Source: Planotetraspora sp. A-T 1434 | GTDB lineage: Bacteria > Actinomycetota > Actinomycetes > Streptosporangiales > Streptosporangiaceae | Assembly: GCF_025420585.1 (NCBI RefSeq) | Contig: NZ_JAOEGB010000006.1 | Location: forward strand, 124,001 to 188,000 | Direction of reading: 5' to 3' | Length of the DNA: 64,000 bases | In this document: positions 37,173 through 46,057 of the stretch, piece by piece | Numbering within the stretch: the first letter of the stretch is position 1 | Layout of the letters: every line of letters begins with the position of its first letter | Program-made: the position numbers and the translations under genes | The notes under the pieces: model-generated | What the model was told of the DNA's origin: nothing | What the model saw: the letters and a program-made list of their open reading frames with translations, nothing else | Database searches by the model: none

Positions 37173-37997
37173 TCACGACTGCTTCTCGGGGCCGGTGTCC
37201 TGGCGGGACGCCGGATGGGCGCCCGCGGTCACCAGGTCGTTGACCGCTGCCTTCGGATCCTTACCCGTGACCAGGCTCTCGCCGACGAGCACGGCGTCGG
37301 CGCCGGCCCGCGCGTAGGCGAGCAGGTCGTGCGGGCCGCGCACGCCGGACTCGGCGATCTTGATGACGCCCTCGGGGACCTTGGGCGCGAGCTTCGCGAA
37401 GACGTCGCGGTCGACCTCCAGAGTCTTGAGGTTCCGCGCGTTCACGCCGACGATCCTGGCACCGGCGTCGAGGGCCCGGCTGAGCTCCTCGTCGGTGTGC
37501 ACCTCGACCAGCGGGGTGAGGCCGATCGACTCCGCCCGCTCGATGAGCGAGACCAGCGCGTTCTGGTCGAGGGCGGCCACGATCAGCAGGGCGAGGTCCG
37601 CGCCGTACGCCCGGGCCTCCCAGAGCTGGTAGGAGGTGACGATGAAGTCCTTGCGCAGGATGGGGATGTCGACGGCCGCGCGAACGGCGGCCAGGTCGTC
37701 GAGGGTGCCGCCGAACCTGCGCCGCTCGGTCAGCACGCTGATGACATGGGCGCCGCCCGCCTCGTAGTCGGCGGCGAGGGCGGCGGGGTCCGCGATGGCG
37801 GCGAGCGCGCCCTTGGACGGGCTCGAGCGCTTCACCTCGGCGATCACCGAGACCTTGTCGCCCCCGAGCGCGGCGTAGGCGTCCTTGGGCTCGGCCGCGC
37901 GGGCGGCCCGCCCCTTGAGCTCCTCGAGCGACACGGTCTTCTGCCGGTCTTCGAGATCCTCTCGCACGCCCAGGATGATGTCCTCGAGAACACTCAC
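37173..37997 (-). CDS. trpC: Indole-3-glycerol phosphate synthase
   Basis: Closes the indole ring from CdRP; 274 residues, GTG start with GGAGAGGAGG upstream. Family motifs include [13 protein letters not shown] (catalytic Lys), LRKDFI, VEVH and the phosphate site ESGV. It opens the trpC-trpB-trpA run. The 145-base region upstream has no Trp-codon cluster, so no ribosome-mediated attenuator is visible. Confidence 0.97.
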   Translation of the reverse strand: MSVLEDIILGVREDLEDRQKTVSLEELKGRAARAAEPKDAYAALGGDKVSVIAEVKRSSPSKGALAAIADPAALAADYEAGGAHVISVLTERRRFGGTLDDLAAVRAAVDIPILRKDFIVTSYQLWEARAYGADLALLIVAALDQNALVSLIERAESIGLTPLVEVHTDEELSRALDAGARIVGVNARNLKTLEVDRDVFAKLAPKVPEGVIKIAESGVRGPHDLLAYARAGADAVLVGESLVTGKDPKAAVNDLVTAGAHPASRQDTGPEKQS

Positions 37998-38142
37998 GCG
38001 CCCTCCTCTCCTTCGGCTAGGAGCTCGCGCGATTTACCTGTCCGCTCGCTCACGCGTAAGGGTCCCCTCCGGTCGGCTGCACTCCCTGTCTTGCCCTGCG
38101 ATGGTATCGGCCCAACGCGCGTCGCCCCGCCACTGGGTCTCG

Positions 38143-38574
38143 TCACGGTGCGAGGAAATGACCAAAAGTCGTATTTCGCATCACCCAGAAGGCGATCACG
38201 ACACCGAGGAGTCCCCAGATGTAGGCGGGATGGGCCAGGCTCGTGCGCGCGGGCCGTCCCTGCCATGATCGTAACGCCCAGCGGCCCCACCAGAAAACAA
38301 GGAACGGCACCGTGGCCACGGCGAGCGGGTTCAGCCCGAGGGCCGAGACGACGTCGGCGTGTCCCAGCGCGTGCATGGCACGGAGCGTGCCGCATCCGGG
38401 GCAGTAGAACCCGGTCAGGTAGAGGAACGGGCAGGTGGGGTAGTGCCCGGACTGGTTGGGGTCCACGGCGCCGACGTACGCGAACGCCGCGGCGGTGATC
38501 GCCGCCACGCCGAGCGGCGCGAGCACGGACCGCAGCCGGTCCCTGCCTCGCCGCCCGGGGACGATCTCGGTCAT
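38143..38574 (-). CDS. DUF2752 membrane protein
   Basis: Membrane protein of 143 residues with three to four helices and the family hallmark FYCPGCGTLRA near 57-67, a CxxC that may bind metal or be redox active. Function is unknown. It follows the dispanin-like gene by four bases and stands just upstream of trpC. Confidence 0.85.
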   Translation of the reverse strand: MTEIVPGRRGRDRLRSVLAPLGVAAITAAAFAYVGAVDPNQSGHYPTCPFLYLTGFYCPGCGTLRAMHALGHADVVSALGLNPLAVATVPFLVFWWGRWALRSWQGRPARTSLAHPAYIWGLLGVVIAFWVMRNTTFGHFLAP

Positions 38575-38578
38575 GTCC

Positions 38579-38977
38579 TCAGTATGTCGTGCTGGAAGTG
38601 TTGAGGCTGAAGACCCCGACCACCGCCGCCAGCACGTACAGCACGATCACGACGAGGCCGGCGGCCAGCGACGCGATCCACCACTTCTTGGCCGATTCCG
38701 ACGCGGCGACGGCGCCCTGGTAGTCACCGGCGGTCCACTTGGAGTTGACCTGGCTGGCGTAGACGATCGACACGATGCCCAGGGGAAGGCAGCAGAGGAT
38801 CGTGGTGATGATCGCCATGACGAGGTGGTTGTTCGGAGGCGTGGCGCCACCGCCGTACCCTCCGGGAGGGCCGTAACCGCCGGGCGGCGGGTAGCCTCCG
38901 CCGGGAGGGCCGTATCCCCCTCCGGGCGGCTGGGCTCCGTAGCCCCCCGTGTCGCCCGGCTGATTTCCGTAGCTCAT
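38579..38977 (-). CDS. CD225/dispanin-family membrane protein
   Basis: Small protein of 132 residues. The first 50 residues are a Gly/Pro/Tyr-rich low-complexity segment of repeated GGYGPPGG type. Two hydrophobic helices follow (about 52-75 and 102-127), with the re-entrant pattern and conserved Cys-Cys-Leu-Pro-Leu-Gly of the CD225/dispanin family. Such proteins in actinobacteria are mostly uncharacterised. It appears to share an operon with the DUF2752 gene. Confidence 0.83.
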   Translation of the reverse strand: MSYGNQPGDTGGYGAQPPGGGYGPPGGGYPPPGGYGPPGGYGGGATPPNNHLVMAIITTILCCLPLGIVSIVYASQVNSKWTAGDYQGAVAASESAKKWWIASLAAGLVVIVLYVLAAVVGVFSLNTSSTTY

Positions 38978-39085
38978 TTGATGGCTCCTGTGAGATCAAG
39001 TTGCGGCGGAAGCTTAGCGACGCCGAGGTTCCATAGCCGGGGAAAAGTCCAGTTTGTGGATAAGTTGTGATCTAAGCGAATTTGC

Positions 39086-39787
39086 TTAGAACTCACCGGA
39101 ACGCCCGTCCGCAGTGCCGCCGGCTTTGTCATTCGTTATGGACTCGGCCTTGAAGTCGGCTGTGGGGTCGGCTGCGGAATCGGCTGTGGGGTCGGCGCCC
39201 TCGTCGATGGCGTCCCACAGGGCGCGCTCCCCGCTCACGTGGCGGCGCGCGCGGCCTCGGCCATGGCGGTCGTACCGGCCGGACATGCCGGGCCAGCGCC
39301 CGCCTCTCACGACGGCCATCGCTCCCCCGGCCACCAGGACGACGCCCCCCGCCACGGATGCCAGGGGCCACAGCCACGTCACGGACGGCCCGGCGAACCC
39401 GCCGCTCGCGATCATCGCCACCGTCGCGTGCTCGCGCGCCACGGCCGCGATCGTCTCCGCCCGCGTGCCCGTCCAACTCCCGGCCATGACCGCGGCCCCG
39501 CATAGGGCGATCACGGCGCCGATCAGCCGGCGGGGCAGCCCGCGCGTCGCGAGCACGGCGGCGGTGGCCGCGAGCCCGGCCAGGGCGGCCGGCGTGAGGA
39601 AGGGGACGAGCTCGCTTCCCACGAGGGCCACCTTGCCGGGCCCGGGCGTCCCTTCCAACGGGTTGAAGACGAACGTGGCCCACGCGCGGCCGGCGGCCAG
39701 AAGCACGAAACCCGCCCCAGCGACGCAGGTGACCAGCCACGTCACCAATGAGCGCCTGGCCGTACGGGCGGGATCCGGCGCGGTCAT
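39086..39787 (-). CDS. Trp-region conserved membrane protein (TIGR02234 family)
   Basis: Membrane protein of 233 residues with four helices, of the family found next to actinobacterial tryptophan genes (PF09534/TIGR02234). The first helix and the extracytoplasmic loop, then helices near 75-95, 98-115 and 145-165, match the family layout. The C-terminal 60 residues are a polar tail with Asp/Ala-rich repeats ([14 protein letters not shown]). It overlaps hisI by four bases (ATGA). Function is not established. Confidence 0.8.
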   Translation of the reverse strand: MTAPDPARTARRSLVTWLVTCVAGAGFVLLAAGRAWATFVFNPLEGTPGPGKVALVGSELVPFLTPAALAGLAATAAVLATRGLPRRLIGAVIALCGAAVMAGSWTGTRAETIAAVAREHATVAMIASGGFAGPSVTWLWPLASVAGGVVLVAGGAMAVVRGGRWPGMSGRYDRHGRGRARRHVSGERALWDAIDEGADPTADSAADPTADFKAESITNDKAGGTADGRSGEF

Positions 39788-40134
39788 GAGGCTCCGCTCA
39801 CCTCGAGCACGTCGGCGTCGAAGCAGGTGCGGTCGCCGGTGTGGCAGGCGGCCCCCACCTGGTCCACCTTGAGCAGGATCGTGTCGCCGTCGCAGTCGAG
39901 GGCCACGTGCCGCACCCACTGGACGTGGCCGGAGGTGTCGCCCTTCACCCAGTACTCCCCGCGGCTGCGGGACCAGTACGTCGCCCGGCCGGTGGTCAGC
40001 GTGCGGTGCAGCGCCTCGTCGTCCATCCAGGCGAGCATCAGCACCTCTCCGGTGTCGTGCTGCTGGACGATCGCGGGCACCAGCCCGTCGGGGGCGCGCT
40101 TCAGCCGTCCGGCGATCTTCGGGTCGAGGGCCAT
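39784..40134 (-). CDS. hisI: Phosphoribosyl-AMP cyclohydrolase
   Basis: Third step of histidine synthesis, opening the adenine ring of PR-AMP; 116 residues, normal for the stand-alone enzyme. The Mg2+ site DCDGDT and zinc Cys residues ([11 protein letters not shown]) are present. It lies over 17 kb from the other his genes, next to the trp region. Confidence 0.96.
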   Translation of the reverse strand: MALDPKIAGRLKRAPDGLVPAIVQQHDTGEVLMLAWMDDEALHRTLTTGRATYWSRSRGEYWVKGDTSGHVQWVRHVALDCDGDTILLKVDQVGAACHTGDRTCFDADVLEVSGAS

Positions 40135-40178
40135 GGGCCAATTCTGCCGCAACGGGCGGGGGGTGCCCGCCACGGGCT

Positions 40179-40889
40179 CTACCCGGCCGTGACCAGGGAC
40201 AGCGGAAGATCCCCGACCGGCCGTACGGCGAAGCCCTCGGTGCCGCGGTAGACCGACCCGGCGACCCAGCGCGCGGTGTTCGAGGCGACGACCCGCCCCT
40301 CCGCGTTGACGAGGAACGCGGTGGCCGGGATCCGGCGGAGCGCGGGCAGCACGGCGCTCTCGAACCGCCGCACGAACACGTCCGCCGCCGCGACACCGAT
40401 GAACACTCCGTCCAGGACGACCGGCACCGAGAGCGTGAGGCTGTACTCGTCGGTGCAGAGATAGTCGACGTACGGCCCGCAGATCGTCCGCTCGGCCCCG
40501 GAGTGTGGGCCGGTGTACCAGTCCCAGTGCGTGTAGTCGTAGAAGGCGCTGCTCGACGGGTCGAGGTCGCGCAGCAGCTGCACGGGATCGCCGGCGGGGT
40601 TCTCCTGCCACCATTCGAGGTACCAGGGGGCGTCGGCGAGCAGGCCGGGAGCCGCGATGAAGCCGATGCCGGCGATGAGGGCGGACAGGCGGCTGCCGTT
40701 CAGGCGCGCCCAGAGCAGCGGCCGCAGCGCGGCGAGGTCGGCCGCCACGGGGCGCCCGCCACGAGGGCGCAGGCACGCGACCGTGGCGTCGCGGACCTCC
40801 CCGAGGGCGGCGAAGACGCCGTCGGCGGCCTCGCGGACCCGCTCGACCACCGCCTCGGCGTCCGGGAGGGCGCCCGCTCTTGCGATCAT
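40179..40889 (-). CDS. PDC/cache-domain sensor protein
   Basis: Soluble protein of 236 residues with a ligand-binding cache (PDC) domain in the C-terminal two thirds. The ATG at 40889 has a good ribosome site (CCAGGAG). Aromatic-rich motifs [13 protein letters not shown] and [12 protein letters not shown] are typical of a PDC family found in actinobacteria with amine-related genes. It has no membrane segment or signal peptide, unlike classical cache receptors, so it would sense a cytoplasmic ligand. It starts four bases after the GntR stop and is co-transcribed with it, beside a polyamine-type transporter. A role in sensing a polyamine-like ligand is inference. Confidence 0.72.
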   Translation of the reverse strand: MIARAGALPDAEAVVERVREAADGVFAALGEVRDATVACLRPRGGRPVAADLAALRPLLWARLNGSRLSALIAGIGFIAAPGLLADAPWYLEWWQENPAGDPVQLLRDLDPSSSAFYDYTHWDWYTGPHSGAERTICGPYVDYLCTDEYSLTLSVPVVLDGVFIGVAAADVFVRRFESAVLPALRRIPATAFLVNAEGRVVASNTARWVAGSVYRGTEGFAVRPVGDLPLSLVTAG

Positions 40890-40893
40890 GGTG

Positions 40894-41625
40894 TTACTCC
40901 TGGAGCCGCAGCCGAAGCTCGATGAGATGTTCTGTCGCGTCGAGCACGTGCCGCTCGGCGACGGCCCTGGCCTGGTCACCGTCACCGCGCTGGATGGCGC
41001 CGGCGATGGCCTGGTGCTGTGCCGCCATCTCAGTCGTCATCCCATCGTGCCCGCCCAGCGCCTCGTGGGAAAGCCACAGCAACGGTCCGATGTCGGCCTG
41101 TAACCGGATCTCCTCCTGAGTGAGTCGCGCCGACTGCGACGCGGCCGCGACCTCGATATGGAACCGGCCGTCCAGCCTCCGCAGCGCGCCCGGCTCCGAG
41201 GCGGCGGCCATCTCGTCGAGGGAGCGCCACAGCGGGGCGAGGTCCGAGGGAAGGGACCGCTGGGCGGCCAGCCGCGCCGCCGCGCCGGCGATGGCCGCGT
41301 AGTGGTCTCCGAGGTCGCGCAGCTCGTCCACGGCGAAGGCGAGGAGCCGCACTCCCGGGTCGAGCTCCGAGGGGACACGGACAAAGCTGCCCCCGCCGCG
41401 GCCGCGCCGGGTCTCGACCATCCCCTGCTGCCGGAGCGCCATGAGGGCCTCCCGCAGGGTCACGGTGGAGACCCCGAGCCGCGCCGCGAGCTCCGCCTCG
41501 CTGGGCAGTTGCTCCCCGTCGGCGAGCAGGCCGACGGCGATCGCGTCGGCGAGGCGGCGGACCACCGCGTCCACTCGCGCGGTGCTGTCCACCGGGGAGA
41601 AGACCGCATGGCGTGCGACGTTCAC
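40894..41625 (-). CDS. FadR/GntR-family transcriptional regulator
   Basis: DNA-binding regulator of 243 residues. The GTG at 41625 is preceded by AAGGAGG and is preferred over the longer frame starting at 41709. Residues 15-80 are the winged helix (LPSEAELAARLGVSTVTLREAL), and the rest is an all-helical FCD ligand domain with conserved Asp/His residues (Asp-Gly-Arg-Phe-His) suited to metal and ligand binding. It is divergent from the polyamine-type transporter ATPase by 94 bp and probably controls it. Confidence 0.88.
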   Translation of the reverse strand: MNVARHAVFSPVDSTARVDAVVRRLADAIAVGLLADGEQLPSEAELAARLGVSTVTLREALMALRQQGMVETRRGRGGGSFVRVPSELDPGVRLLAFAVDELRDLGDHYAAIAGAAARLAAQRSLPSDLAPLWRSLDEMAAASEPGALRRLDGRFHIEVAAASQSARLTQEEIRLQADIGPLLWLSHEALGGHDGMTTEMAAQHQAIAGAIQRGDGDQARAVAERHVLDATEHLIELRLRLQE

Positions 41626-41703
41626 GGGCCGTCCCCTCCTTACGGACCGGCGTCCAGCCCCGCCAGAAGTTAACACGGTGATACCGGACCGGGCCTTTAC
41701 GGG

Positions 41704-41725
41704 AAACATTTAACCCCATATGTTT
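41704..41725. promoter_or_regulatory. Inverted repeat between gntR and the transporter operon
   Basis: AAACAT (41704-41709) and ATGTTT (41720-41725) form an AT-rich inverted repeat in otherwise GC-rich DNA, at the start of the transporter operon. It is a candidate operator or part of a promoter. The spacing is unlike a classical FadR site. Confidence 0.3.
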
Positions 41726-42790
41726 TCGGTCATGCCAGACCAAGCAGTCAGCCTGCGCGGCCTCCGCAAGAGCTTCGGCAGCGTCGACGCAGTCGCGGGC
41801 GTGGACCTCGACATCGCCGACGGGGAGTTCTTCGCGATGCTCGGGCCGTCGGGCTCGGGGAAGACGACGGTGCTCCGCATGATCGCCGGGTTCGAGTCCC
41901 CCACGGCGGGGACCGTCGAGCTGGGCGGCCGGGACGTCACGCGGCTCGCGCCGTTCGAGCGCGACGTCAACACCGTCTTCCAGGACTACGCCCTGTTCCC
42001 GCACATGAGCGTGCTGGAGAACGTGGAGTACGGCCTGCGGGTCAAGAAGGTGGCCAGGGCGGCGCGGCGCGAGCGGGCACTGGAGGCGCTGGCCTCGGTC
42101 CGTCTGGAGGGCTTCGGGCAGCGGCGCCCCGCCCAGCTCTCGGGCGGACAGCGCCAGCGCGTGGCCCTCGCCCGCGCCCTGGTCAACCGGCCGCGGGTGC
42201 TGCTGCTCGACGAGCCGCTGGGCGCGCTCGACCTCAAGCTCCGGGAGGAGATGCAGGTCGAGCTGAAGGCCATCCAGCGCGAGGTCGGCATCACGTTCCT
42301 GTTCGTGACCCACGACCAGGAGGAGGCGCTCACCATGAGCGACCGGGTCGCGGTGTTCAACCAGGGCAGGATCGAGCAGGTCGGCACCCCGGCCGAGATC
42401 TACGAGCGCCCGGCCACCGCGTTCGTCGCCGGGTTCGTGGGCACCTCGAACCTGATCTCCGGCGAGGCGGCGCGGGCCGTGCTGGGCAAGGAGGGGACGT
42501 TCAGCGTGCGGCCGGAGAAGCTGCGGCTCGTCGTCGGCGACGGCGCGACGGCCGGGCCCGAGGAACACAGCGCCGCCGGGACGGTGTCCGAGGTGGTGTA
42601 CGCCGGGCCGGCGACCCGCTTCGTCGTCGAACTCGACGCGGGCGGCCGCCTGATCGCCCTCCAGCAGAACCTTCAGGTCTCGTCCATGGACGTGACGGGC
42701 CTGCGCGGCAGCCGGGTCCTGCTCGTGTGGCACCGGCAGCACGAGTTCGCGATCGCCGACGCCCCTCTTCCGGAACCGGCCCGGAGCTGA
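41720..42790 (+). CDS. Spermidine/putrescine-type ABC transporter ATPase
   Basis: PotA-like ATPase of 356 residues. Walker A is GPSGSGKTT, signature LSGGQRQRVALARAL, Walker B VLLLDEPLGALD, and the switch His is in VTHDQEEAL. A TOBE domain follows from about residue 240. Two starts are possible, 41720 and 41732, and neither has a ribosome site, so the message may be leaderless. The stop lies in the first unit of a 17-bp tandem repeat. It leads a four-gene importer operon. Confidence 0.92.
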   Translation: MFSVMPDQAVSLRGLRKSFGSVDAVAGVDLDIADGEFFAMLGPSGSGKTTVLRMIAGFESPTAGTVELGGRDVTRLAPFERDVNTVFQDYALFPHMSVLENVEYGLRVKKVARAARRERALEALASVRLEGFGQRRPAQLSGGQRQRVALARALVNRPRVLLLDEPLGALDLKLREEMQVELKAIQREVGITFLFVTHDQEEALTMSDRVAVFNQGRIEQVGTPAEIYERPATAFVAGFVGTSNLISGEAARAVLGKEGTFSVRPEKLRLVVGDGATAGPEEHSAAGTVSEVVYAGPATRFVVELDAGGRLIALQQNLQVSSMDVTGLRGSRVLLVWHRQHEFAIADAPLPEPARS

Positions 42791-42857
42791 AACCGGCCCC
42801 GAACTGAAACCGGCCTTGAGCTGAAACCGGCCCCGAACTGAACCGGCCCTGAGCCGA
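42784..42857 (+). repeat. Tandem 17-bp repeats after the transporter ATPase gene
   Basis: Units alternate GAGCTGAAACCGGCCCC and GAACTGAAACCGGCCTT at 42784, 42801, 42818 and 42835, with a 16-base last full unit and a decayed start of a fifth. The first unit contains the TGA of the ATPase gene. The array fills most of the 107-base gap before the binding-protein gene. Confidence 0.85.
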
Positions 42858-42897
42858 CGGCCGGTCGGGCCACCCCCTCGAACCAAGGAGAACCACC

Positions 42898-44133
42898 ATG
42901 CCGACCCCCAAGCGGGCCTCCAGGCAAGCCCCCATGCGGGCCCCCATCGTCATCGCCGCCGCCGCGCTGGCGCTCGCCGCCGCGGCGGGGTGCGGCGGCG
43001 GCTCCTCGACGCCGGCCGCCGCCCCGGGCACGGGCAAGTTCACCCCGCCGAAGATCGAGGCGCTGAAGTCCCTGGGTCAGGGCGAGGGCCAGGTCAACCT
43101 GGTGGCCTGGGCGGGTTACGCGGAGGACGGCTCCAACGACCCCAAGGTCGACTGGGTCCACCCCTTCGAGAAGGCCACCGGCTGCAAGGTCAACACCAAG
43201 ACCGCCGGCACCTCGGACGAGATGGTCAACCTGATGAAGACCGGCGAGTACGACGCCGTGTCGGCCTCCGGTGACGCCTCGCTGCGGCTCATCGCCTCCG
43301 GCACGGTCGCGCCGGTCAACACCGGCCTCGTCCCCAACTACAAGGACGTCTTCGAGGGCCTGAAGCTCAAGCCGTGGAACTCGGTCGGCGGCGTGGCCTA
43401 CGGCGTGCCGCACGGCCGCGGGGCGAACCTGCTGATGTGGCGGTCCGACAAGGTCACCCCGGCGCCCGACTCGTGGGGTGTCGTGTTCGACCCGGCCTCG
43501 CCGTACAAGGGGCATGTGACCGCCTATGACTCGCCGATCTACATCGCCGACGCCGCGCTCTACCTGATGTCCGCCAAGCCGGAGCTCGGGATCAAGGACC
43601 CGTACGCGCTCGACGACAAGCAGCTCCAGGCCGCGGTCGACCTGCTGAAGCAGCAGAAGTCGATCGTCGGCGAGTACTGGTCCGACTACACCAAGGCGGT
43701 CCAGTCCTTCAAGGGCGGCGACACCGTGGTGGGCACGACGTGGCAGGTCATCGCCAACCTGACCAAGGCGGAGAAGGCGCCGGTCGAGGTGACCCTGCCG
43801 AAGGAGGGCGCGACCGGCTGGTCGGACACCTGGATGGTGGCGGCCAAGGCGAAGAACCCGAACTGCGCCTACAAGTGGCTCGACTGGATCATCTCGCCGT
43901 CCGTGAACGCGCAGGTGGCGGAGTGGTTCGGCGAGGCGCCCTCGAACGCCAAGGCGTGCGCCGAGACCTCGGACAAGTCGTTCTGCGACACCTACCACGC
44001 GACCGACGAGAGCTACTTCTCCAAGGTTCACTACTGGACCACTCCGATCGCCCAGTGCCTCGACGGCCGCACCGGCGTGAAGTGCACCGACTACTCCCAG
44101 TGGACTCGGGCCTGGACCGAGATCAAGGGCTGA
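42898..44133 (+). CDS. Polyamine-type ABC transporter substrate-binding lipoprotein
   Basis: PotD/PotF-like extracellular binding protein, 411 residues. AAGGAG lies upstream of the ATG. The signal peptide ends in the lipobox AAAGC with acylated Cys32, followed by a short Ser/Pro/Ala linker. The mature protein has the two-lobed type II binding fold, with aromatic residues (WAGYAED, VDWVHPF) in positions that line the amine pocket in PotD. It lies between the ATPase and the permeases. The substrate could be spermidine, putrescine or a related amine. Confidence 0.88.
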   Translation: MPTPKRASRQAPMRAPIVIAAAALALAAAAGCGGGSSTPAAAPGTGKFTPPKIEALKSLGQGEGQVNLVAWAGYAEDGSNDPKVDWVHPFEKATGCKVNTKTAGTSDEMVNLMKTGEYDAVSASGDASLRLIASGTVAPVNTGLVPNYKDVFEGLKLKPWNSVGGVAYGVPHGRGANLLMWRSDKVTPAPDSWGVVFDPASPYKGHVTAYDSPIYIADAALYLMSAKPELGIKDPYALDDKQLQAAVDLLKQQKSIVGEYWSDYTKAVQSFKGGDTVVGTTWQVIANLTKAEKAPVEVTLPKEGATGWSDTWMVAAKAKNPNCAYKWLDWIISPSVNAQVAEWFGEAPSNAKACAETSDKSFCDTYHATDESYFSKVHYWTTPIAQCLDGRTGVKCTDYSQWTRAWTEIKG

Positions 44134-44151
44134 CCGCCACCCCCAACCACG

Positions 44152-44399
44152 CGTGATCATGCACAAGTTCCCGCAGATGCGGGATGACCTGCGACGACAC
44201 CGTTCGCGATCTGGCAGAGGTTCCCCGGGACACCGCTCGACCTCGGCGAACGGCATTCGTGATCATGCGGCCGAACCAGGCTGCATGATCACGAACGGGG
44301 TCGCCGCGGCAAGAGGCGTACGCGCGGGAAGACGTGCATGATCACGCCAAGGGTCTGAGCACGTCAACGGGCACCTTAAGGAAAGTGTGCATGATCACG
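44152..44399. repeat. Six-unit self-facing array of the 53-bp periodic intergenic repeat
   Basis: Plus-strand units CGTGATCATGC start at 44152 and 44258, with a decayed unit between them at 44205, exactly 53 bases apart. Minus-strand units end at 44293, 44346 and 44399, again 53 apart. The inner units (44258-44268 and 44283-44293) form a perfect 11-bp hairpin with a 14-base loop. Shared core: CGTGATCATGCAC, three variable bases, TTCCC. The array fills nearly all of the gap between the binding-protein and permease genes. Confidence 0.88.
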
Positions 44400-44417
44400 C
44401 GAAGAGGGGATGAGGAC

Positions 44418-45263
44418 ATGTCGGGGAGTCTCCGGCGGCGGGCGGCGGCGTTCCTGCACCGGCATGCCCGAGTACGGCTGTCGCTGCTGCTCTCGGCTCC
44501 GCTGGCGTGGCTGGGGCTGGCCTACCTGGGAGCCCTGGCCGCGCTGTTCGTGACCGCCTTCTGGTCCACGGACACCTTCACGGGAGACCTGGTCAAGACC
44601 TTCACCCTGGCCAACTTCCAGGACCTGGCGACCGGCGAGGTCTACCGGACGATCGCCCTGCGCTCCCTCGGGGTGGCGGTCGCGGTGACGCTCATCGACC
44701 TGGTGATCGCCTTCCCGATGGCGTTCGCGATGGCGAAGCTGGCCTCCCCCCGGGCCCAGCGGTGGCTCGTCATCCTCGTCCTCACCCCGCTGTGGGCGTC
44801 CTACCTGGTCAAGGCGTACGCGTGGCGGGTGATGCTGTCGTCGGACGGCGTCCTCGGCTGGGGGTACGGCCTGACGGCCACCATCCTGACCCTCTCCTAC
44901 CTGTGGCTGCCGTACATGATCCTGCCGATCTACGCGGGGCTCGAACGGCTGCCGAACTCGCTGCTCGACGCGGCCGGCGACCTGGGCGCGCGGGGCTGGC
45001 GGACGTTCCGGACGGTGGTGTGGCCGCTCTCGTTCCCGGCCGTCGTCGCGGGCTCGATCTTCACGTTCTCGCTGTCGCTGGGCGACTACATCGCCGTGAA
45101 GATCGTGGGCGGCAAGTCGCAGCTCATCGGCAACGTGGTCTACGACAACATCGGCGCGGCGAACAACCTGCCGTTCGCCGCCGCCGTCGCCACCGTGCCC
45201 GTCGTCATCATGCTGGTCTACCTCGCGGCGGTCCGCCGTACCGGAGCCCTGGAGAATCTTTGA
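44418..45263 (+). CDS. Polyamine-type ABC transporter permease (PotB-like)
   Basis: Inner-membrane permease of 281 residues with six helices. The ATG at 44418 is chosen for the GAGGGG eight bases upstream; in-frame ATGs at 44391 and 44334 lie within the repeat array and would add repeat-coded residues. The coupling motif near LLDAAGDLGARGWRTF corresponds to the EAA loop. It overlaps the next permease by four bases (TTGA). Confidence 0.9.
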   Translation: MSGSLRRRAAAFLHRHARVRLSLLLSAPLAWLGLAYLGALAALFVTAFWSTDTFTGDLVKTFTLANFQDLATGEVYRTIALRSLGVAVAVTLIDLVIAFPMAFAMAKLASPRAQRWLVILVLTPLWASYLVKAYAWRVMLSSDGVLGWGYGLTATILTLSYLWLPYMILPIYAGLERLPNSLLDAAGDLGARGWRTFRTVVWPLSFPAVVAGSIFTFSLSLGDYIAVKIVGGKSQLIGNVVYDNIGAANNLPFAAAVATVPVVIMLVYLAAVRRTGALENL

Positions 45264-46057
45264 ATCTGTCGCGTACGGCTCGCGCGCTCCTCAGGATCGC
45301 GCTGGCCCTCGGCCTCGGCGTGATCTACGTGCCGCTGGCCGTGGTGCTCCTGAACTCCTTCAACTCGGACCGGACCTTCGGGTGGCCGCCCTCCGGCCTG
45401 ACGTTCCAGTGGTGGCGCTCGGCGTGGAACTCGACGGGAGTCCGCGACGCCCTGTGGACCTCGATCCAGGCGGGACTCGGGGCCACGGCGATCGCCCTGC
45501 TCCTGGGCACGATGGCGGCATTCGCCGTGCAGCGCTACCGCTTCTTCGGCCGGGACACCGTCTCGCTGCTGATCGTCCTGCCGATCGCCCTGCCCGGCAT
45601 CGTGACCGGCATCGCGCTGAGCAACACCTTCCACACCGTCCTCGGCGTGCCCCTGGGGCTGCTCACGGTGATCGTGGGCCACGCCACCTTCTGCGTGGTC
45701 ACCGTCTACAACAACGTGCTGGCCCGGCTTCGCCGCATGGGGCGGGGCCTGGAGGAGGCCTCGGCCGACTTGGGGGCGGACACGTTCACGACATTCCGCC
45801 TGGTCACGTTCCCCATGCTGCGGTCGGCGCTGCTCGCGGGCGGGCTGCTGGCCTTCGCGCTGTCGTTCGACGAGATCATCGTGACCACGTTCACCTCCGG
45901 CGCGGGCGTGCGGACGCTGCCCATCTGGATCTTCGAGAACCTGTTCCGGCCCAACCAGGCGCCGGTGGTGAACGTGGTCGCCGCCGCCCTCATCGTCTTC
46001 TCGGTCGTCCCGATCTACCTGGCCCAGCGGCTCTCCGGCGAAGCTCAGACCCACTAG
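45260..46057 (+). CDS. Polyamine-type ABC transporter permease (PotC-like)
   Basis: Second permease, 265 residues from a TTG start that overlaps the stop of the first permease; GGAG lies about six bases upstream. Six helices and the EAA-loop segment LEEASADLGADTFTTFRLV (key residues EASxDLGA) are present. Its stop shares the four bases CTAG with the stop of the convergent exporter gene. Confidence 0.9.
   Translation: MNLSRTARALLRIALALGLGVIYVPLAVVLLNSFNSDRTFGWPPSGLTFQWWRSAWNSTGVRDALWTSIQAGLGATAIALLLGTMAAFAVQRYRFFGRDTVSLLIVLPIALPGIVTGIALSNTFHTVLGVPLGLLTVIVGHATFCVVTVYNNVLARLRRMGRGLEEASADLGADTFTTFRLVTFPMLRSALLAGGLLAFALSFDEIIVTTFTSGAGVRTLPIWIFENLFRPNQAPVVNVVAAALIVFSVVPIYLAQRLSGEAQTH

Noticed and set aside
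37998-38142. Tryptophan attenuator or T-box ahead of trpC
   Set aside because: No cluster of TGG codons in a leader frame and no T-box-like elements were seen.
44334-44417. Upstream start for the PotB-like permease within the repeat array
   Set aside because: The added residues are repeat-coded and the ribosome site fits the ATG at 44418.
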